Assembly: GCA_002699025.1 (NCBI GenBank)
Contig: PABA01000079.1
Coordinates: forward strand, 1 to 63,051
DNA from: Sandaracinus sp.
GTDB taxonomy: Bacteria; Myxococcota_A; Polyangia; Polyangiales; Houyiibacteriaceae
DNA length: 63,051 bases
Reading direction: 5' to 3'
Shown: in pieces, positions 59,954-63,051 of the stretch
How positions within the stretch are numbered: the stretch's first letter is position 1
Layout: the number at the start of each line of letters is the position of its first letter
Notes under the pieces: model-generated
What the model saw: only the letters and a program-made list of their open reading frames with translations
What the model was told of the DNA's origin: nothing
Database searches by the model: none
Program-made: the position numbers and the translations under genes

Positions 59954-61750
59954 TCATTCGTCCCACTGGGGAGTGCGGGTGCGGTTGGAGTCGTGGGCGA
60001 GCATGTGGACGAGGAGCTCGCGGACGTCGCCGTCGCTCGCCTCGAAGCGGGCCTCGAGGTCGGTGAGGACGCAGGCGTCGCCGGCCTCCGGCGCGCGCCC
60101 GTGGACGAAGGTGAAGAGCCGGCGGACGAAGCAGGCGCGGACATCGGCGCTGGCCGCGAGGCGCTCGGCGAGGGTGGGGGCGTCGGGGACCGCGCCGTCG
60201 GTGCTCGCCGTGCCCTCGATGGCGCCGGCGGTGTCGATGGAGAAGCCGCCGGGCCAGGTCTCGCGGGGGAGGCCGAGCGAGTCGAAGGCGTCGAAGGGGT
60301 AGCCGAGCGGATCGGTCTGGGCGTGGCAGCCGGCGCAGACCGGATCGCCGAGGTGGCGGGCCCGGACCTCGCGCGGGGAGAGGGGCTCGCCGGCCTCCTC
60401 CTCGAAGCGGTCCTGCACCCCGGCGAGGTTGTTGTCGACGCTCGGAGGCGGATCCGGGACGGGCTGGCAGAAGAGCTGCTCGCGGATCCAGCGGCCGCGG
60501 TGGGTGGTCGAGTGGTGGGCGACGAGGAAGCCGCCGAGCATGAGCAGGCCGCGGCGACCGTCGGCGGTGGGGCCGGTCTCGACGGCCGGGCGGGGCTCGC
60601 CCCCGTAGTAGTCGCGGAGCGTGTTGAAGGTGTCGAACTCCTCCTCGCCGTCCGCGGGGGTGCGGCCGTAGACGGTCCAGTCTGCGCCGAGGAGCGTCTC
60701 GAGGCGGGCGTCGTCCTCCCAGAGCACCTGCCGCGCGAAGAGGATCGGCTCCTGCGCGAGCCAGCGGCCGAGCGACTCGGGGCTGCGATCGCGGACCGGG
60801 TGCCCCTCCGGGGCGGCGCGGCGGAGCTCGGCGATGGGCGCGTCCTTGATGCGATCGAGCTCGAGCCACTCGTGGAAGAAGCGGAGCAGCCCGTGGAGCC
60901 GGGCGGGGCTCCGGCCGTCGAGGTCGGCGACCTCCGCCGCGGCGGGCTCGCGCGCGAGGAGCCGGCGCACCTGGGCCTCGAGCGCGGCGCGCTCCCTCAG
61001 CGTGCCCGCGTCGGCGGCGGCGGCGAGCTCGGCGTCGGGCGGCGCGTCGGTGAGCGTGTAGGCGAGCCAATCGGCGAGCTCGTGGTCGCTCAGCTCGGCG
61101 GCGCCGCTCTCGGGGTCCAGCCTGCCGAGCTCGGAGCGGAAGAGGGTCGCGGGGGCAGAGAGGATGCGCTGCGCGAGGACCCGGAGCGCGCCGGCGTCGC
61201 CGTGCTCGGCGCGGGCCGCCTGGTGAGCGGCGCGGAGGGCGTCGCGCTCCTCCGGGGTGGCCGGGCGACGCCAGGCCGAGCGCGTGAGCCGATCGACGAC
61301 CTCGTCGGCGCAGGCGTCGTCCGCGGCGCCGTCGGCCGCGCAAGGGGGCAGGCCCTCGCCCGTCGCGACCATCCCCACGGCCATGGCGCGAGCGACGTCG
61401 ACGAGCTCGGCGAGGAAAGGCGTCGAGGCGTTCTGGATGTCCGGGCGCGAGCTGAAGGGCGCGCCGAGCGTCATGGTGCGGCCGAAGCGCGCGGCGAGGC
61501 CGGCGGGCGCGACGTCGGGCGCGATCTGCTCGAGGGGCGAGGCGAGCTGGCGCGGGTCGAGCTGCCAGAGGCGCGCAGGGGGCGGGCGGCAGTCGTCGCT
61601 GCCCGGGACCGGGACGCCGGGCGGGCGCGGGTTCTCGGGCGCCTCGGGCTCCGTCGGAGCGCCGGGGTCGCCCTCCCCGTCGCGGGAGAGGGTCCCGGAG
61701 CAGGCGGTGAGCGGGACGAGGAGCAGGAGCGAGGCGAGGCGGGCGCTCAT
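59954..61750 (-). CDS. DUF1592-family c-type cytochrome-like lipoprotein
   Basis: A 598-residue lipoprotein (signal ends LLVPLTAC). The domain order fits the DUF1595-DUF1592-DUF1588-DUF1585 architecture: VVDRLTRSAWRRPATPEERD, then LADWLAYTLTDAPPDAELAA, RRGLLMLGGFLVAHHSTTHR and the C-terminal CFVRRLFTFVHGRAPEAGD. One heme-attachment motif, CAGCH, is near residue 485 (DPVCAGCHAQTDPLGYPFDA). AAGGAG lies 8 nt before ATG 61750, and that ATG overlaps the upstream gene stop. The domain set is abundant in Planctomycetes and Myxococcota, and the function is unknown. Confidence 0.9.
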   Translation of the reverse strand: MSARLASLLLLVPLTACSGTLSRDGEGDPGAPTEPEAPENPRPPGVPVPGSDDCRPPPARLWQLDPRQLASPLEQIAPDVAPAGLAARFGRTMTLGAPFSSRPDIQNASTPFLAELVDVARAMAVGMVATGEGLPPCAADGAADDACADEVVDRLTRSAWRRPATPEERDALRAAHQAARAEHGDAGALRVLAQRILSAPATLFRSELGRLDPESGAAELSDHELADWLAYTLTDAPPDAELAAAADAGTLRERAALEAQVRRLLAREPAAAEVADLDGRSPARLHGLLRFFHEWLELDRIKDAPIAELRRAAPEGHPVRDRSPESLGRWLAQEPILFARQVLWEDDARLETLLGADWTVYGRTPADGEEEFDTFNTLRDYYGGEPRPAVETGPTADGRRGLLMLGGFLVAHHSTTHRGRWIREQLFCQPVPDPPPSVDNNLAGVQDRFEEEAGEPLSPREVRARHLGDPVCAGCHAQTDPLGYPFDAFDSLGLPRETWPGGFSIDTAGAIEGTASTDGAVPDAPTLAERLAASADVRACFVRRLFTFVHGRAPEAGDACVLTDLEARFEASDGDVRELLVHMLAHDSNRTRTPQWDE

Positions 61751-62895
61751 CGGGCGTCTCCTTCCAAGGGGGCGAAGGCGAAGACGCCCTTCGAGTCGGT
61801 GGTCAGGTAGGCGGTGCGCCCGGTGGGGCCACCGAAGGTGAGGTTGGTGATCCGGCCCCGGGCCCGGAGGCGACCGAGGCGCGCGCCGTCGGGGGCGTGG
61901 ACGACGACGGAGGAGTCGTTCGCCGCCACCCAGAGGGCGCCATCGGGGGCGACGGCCATGCCGTCCGGGGTGCGCACGTCGAAGTGGGCCTCGGGTGCGC
62001 CGAGCTCGCCGGCGGCGTCGACGGCGAAGCGATGGACGCGGGCCTGGCTGCGGTCCTGGTAGGCCGCGGCGGCGACGTAGAGCGTGCGCCCGTCGGCGCT
62101 CAGGGCGATGCCGTTGGGGTTCGGGATGCCGGCGTGGACCTCCTCGAGGGCGCCGTCCCGGTAGCGGTAGACGCCGCCCGGGGTCCCCTCCGGCGCGGCG
62201 CTGCAGCGCGGGTGCTCGTCGCAGCGGTTGGTGAAGTAGACGACGCCGTCGGCGCGGACGGCCCAGTCATTGGCGAAGCCCGGGGCGTCACCGGGCGCGA
62301 GCACGAGGAGCTCCTCCTCCCGCTCTCCGTCGACACGGAGCAGGGCCTGGCCCTCCCCGCGCGGCTCGAGGCAGTAGCGCCAGCCGTCTCCGTCGACGCC
62401 GCGGCATCTCCGGAGGGCGGGGGCGATCGGCTCCGTCGCGCCGTCCTCGACGCGCACCATCTGCTCCCGATCGAGCTCGACGTCGAGGGCGCCATCGCGC
62501 CAGCTCGGCAGATCGGTCCAGCGGCCCGTCGCGAGCACGCGCTCGGGGCTCTCGGGGTAGGCGCTCGCCGGTTCGACGGGCGTCCCCGCGTCGGGGGCGG
62601 GCGCCGCGTGGGCGTCCCCGGGGGCCGCGCCACCATCCCGGAGGCCGCCCGCGTCGCCATCCCGGAGGTCGCTCGCAGCGTCCGGGTGCCCCTCGGTGGG
62701 AGGGGCGTCGACCAGGGGCGCGGCGTCCGCGACCGCGGCGCCCTCCCCCGCCGTGCAGCCGAGGGCGACGGCGACGGCGAAGCCGAGCGCGAAGCCGACC
62801 GGACCGGGCGCGAGGCCGTGCGTGACGCTGCGCCCATCGCGGTGCGCGAGGTGAAGCGCGGGAAGGCTCGGTGTCGGAGGCGGCGGCGCGGGCAT
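61747..62895 (-). CDS. SMP-30/gluconolactonase-like beta-propeller lipoprotein
   Basis: A 382-residue exported protein. The signal ends in VAVALGC, but the n-region from ATG 62895 is unusually long (about 30 residues), so an internal start may be used. An Asp/Ala/Gly/Pro linker leads to a propeller of about 280 residues with SMP-30 lines: GVVYFTNRCDEHPRC, GVYRYRDGALEEVHAGIPNP, NGIALSADGRTLYVAAAAYQ, TPDGMAVAPDGALWVAANDS. Its stop overlaps the ATG of the DUF1592 gene. It may be a lactonase or a binding propeller for the same substrate as the other two proteins of the operon. Confidence 0.88.
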   Translation of the reverse strand: MPAPPPPTPSLPALHLAHRDGRSVTHGLAPGPVGFALGFAVAVALGCTAGEGAAVADAAPLVDAPPTEGHPDAASDLRDGDAGGLRDGGAAPGDAHAAPAPDAGTPVEPASAYPESPERVLATGRWTDLPSWRDGALDVELDREQMVRVEDGATEPIAPALRRCRGVDGDGWRYCLEPRGEGQALLRVDGEREEELLVLAPGDAPGFANDWAVRADGVVYFTNRCDEHPRCSAAPEGTPGGVYRYRDGALEEVHAGIPNPNGIALSADGRTLYVAAAAYQDRSQARVHRFAVDAAGELGAPEAHFDVRTPDGMAVAPDGALWVAANDSSVVVHAPDGARLGRLRARGRITNLTFGGPTGRTAYLTTDSKGVFAFAPLEGDAR

Positions 62896-63014
62896 CGCGT
62901 TCCGAGACGAGCGGCGCCGGGGAAGCGGGTCAGTTTTTCTCGCGGCCCATTTCTTCGAGCCGCTTCCCGCCGCGTTAGCGTCCAGGCATGTGGTGTCGGA
63001 GCCGCCCGCAGCCG

Positions 63015-63044
63015 GGCCCCCCTCACGAGCTTGCTCGGGGGGCC
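63015..63044. repeat. 8-bp inverted repeat at the window edge
   Basis: GGCCCCCC (63015-63022) and GGGGGGCC (63037-63044) with a 14-nt loop containing a smaller inverted repeat GAGC-TT-GCTC. It may be a terminator for a gene beyond the window. An ATG at 62989 opens a frame that runs off the edge and cannot be judged. Confidence 0.5.
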
Positions 63045-63051
63045 AGGCGAA

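Overview
This window is very GC-rich DNA. Its gene content points to a member of the Myxococcota, probably a Polyangiales or Sandaracinus-like lineage (inference from gene families; no 16S is present). The signs are many Asp/Cys-rich lipoproteins with thrombospondin type-3 or MopE-like repeats, a paired DUF4398-type lipoprotein and OmpA protein, a Ser/Thr kinase with an HRD-V-A-P-x-N catalytic loop, two PilZ proteins, and DUF1552/DUF1592 proteins. Nearly all of the DNA is chromosomal housekeeping plus envelope genes. I see no insertion sequence, prophage, CRISPR array or rRNA operon.

Layout. 0.1-4.7 kb: minus-strand envelope genes (poly-glycine beta-barrel protein, OmpA lipoprotein, DUF4398-type lipoprotein, membrane protein). 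5.1-11.7 kb: two large c-type-cytochrome-like/beta-propeller lipoproteins and a secreted HEAT-repeat protein; the 734-residue one resembles the alpha subunit of hydrazine synthase. 11.9-13.2 kb: a divergent CcdA-thioredoxin (DsbD-like) protein. 13.7-14.8 kb: a P-domain lipoprotein. 14.8-17.7 kb: tyrosine catabolism (fahA-maiA-hppD). 18.5-21.7 kb: a TPR-like protein overlapping a transmembrane Ser/Thr kinase. 21.8-29.3 kb: C-type-lectin lipoprotein, argE, tRNA-Arg(CCT), a giant MopE/RCC1 lipoprotein and a beta-helix lipoprotein. 29.3-34.2 kb: apt, surE, a GIDE-domain protein, ppc. 34.3-44.2 kb: a repeat-rich spacer, tRNA-Pro(GGG), ihfA-merR, then the translation cluster thrS-infC-rpmI-rplT-pheS-pheT (read right to left) and tRNA-Val(GAC). 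44.5-52.3 kb: PLP enzyme, M23 peptidase, GT39-like glycosyltransferase, two PilZ proteins, metallophosphoesterase. 52.3-58.4 kb: argC, rplM-rpsI, a secreted repeat protein, plsB. 58.6-62.9 kb: a three-gene operon of beta-propeller lipoprotein, DUF1592 and DUF1552.

How the genes work together. The c-type-like secreted proteins at 5.1-11.7 kb sit head-to-head with a CcdA-thioredoxin protein of the kind that keeps heme-binding cysteines reduced, so the block may be one extracytoplasmic redox module. The three tyrosine genes turn 4-hydroxyphenylpyruvate into fumarate and acetoacetate, with the homogentisate dioxygenase step encoded elsewhere. The translation cluster has the classical gene order. 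infC has no ATG/GTG/TTG at the right place and appears to start at ATC. A strong terminator followed by a promoter-like sequence separates infC from rpmI.

The most unusual structure is not a gene. At least ten intergenic spacers carry short tandem arrays, mostly of 14-16 bp, that begin at or just after a stop codon. In plsB, the kinase gene, the M23 gene and the gene ending at 55502, the first unit includes the stop codon itself. Each locus has its own private unit, so a recurring process rather than a mobile element seems to build them. A separate dispersed element of about 125 bp occurs near tRNA-Pro and tRNA-Val.
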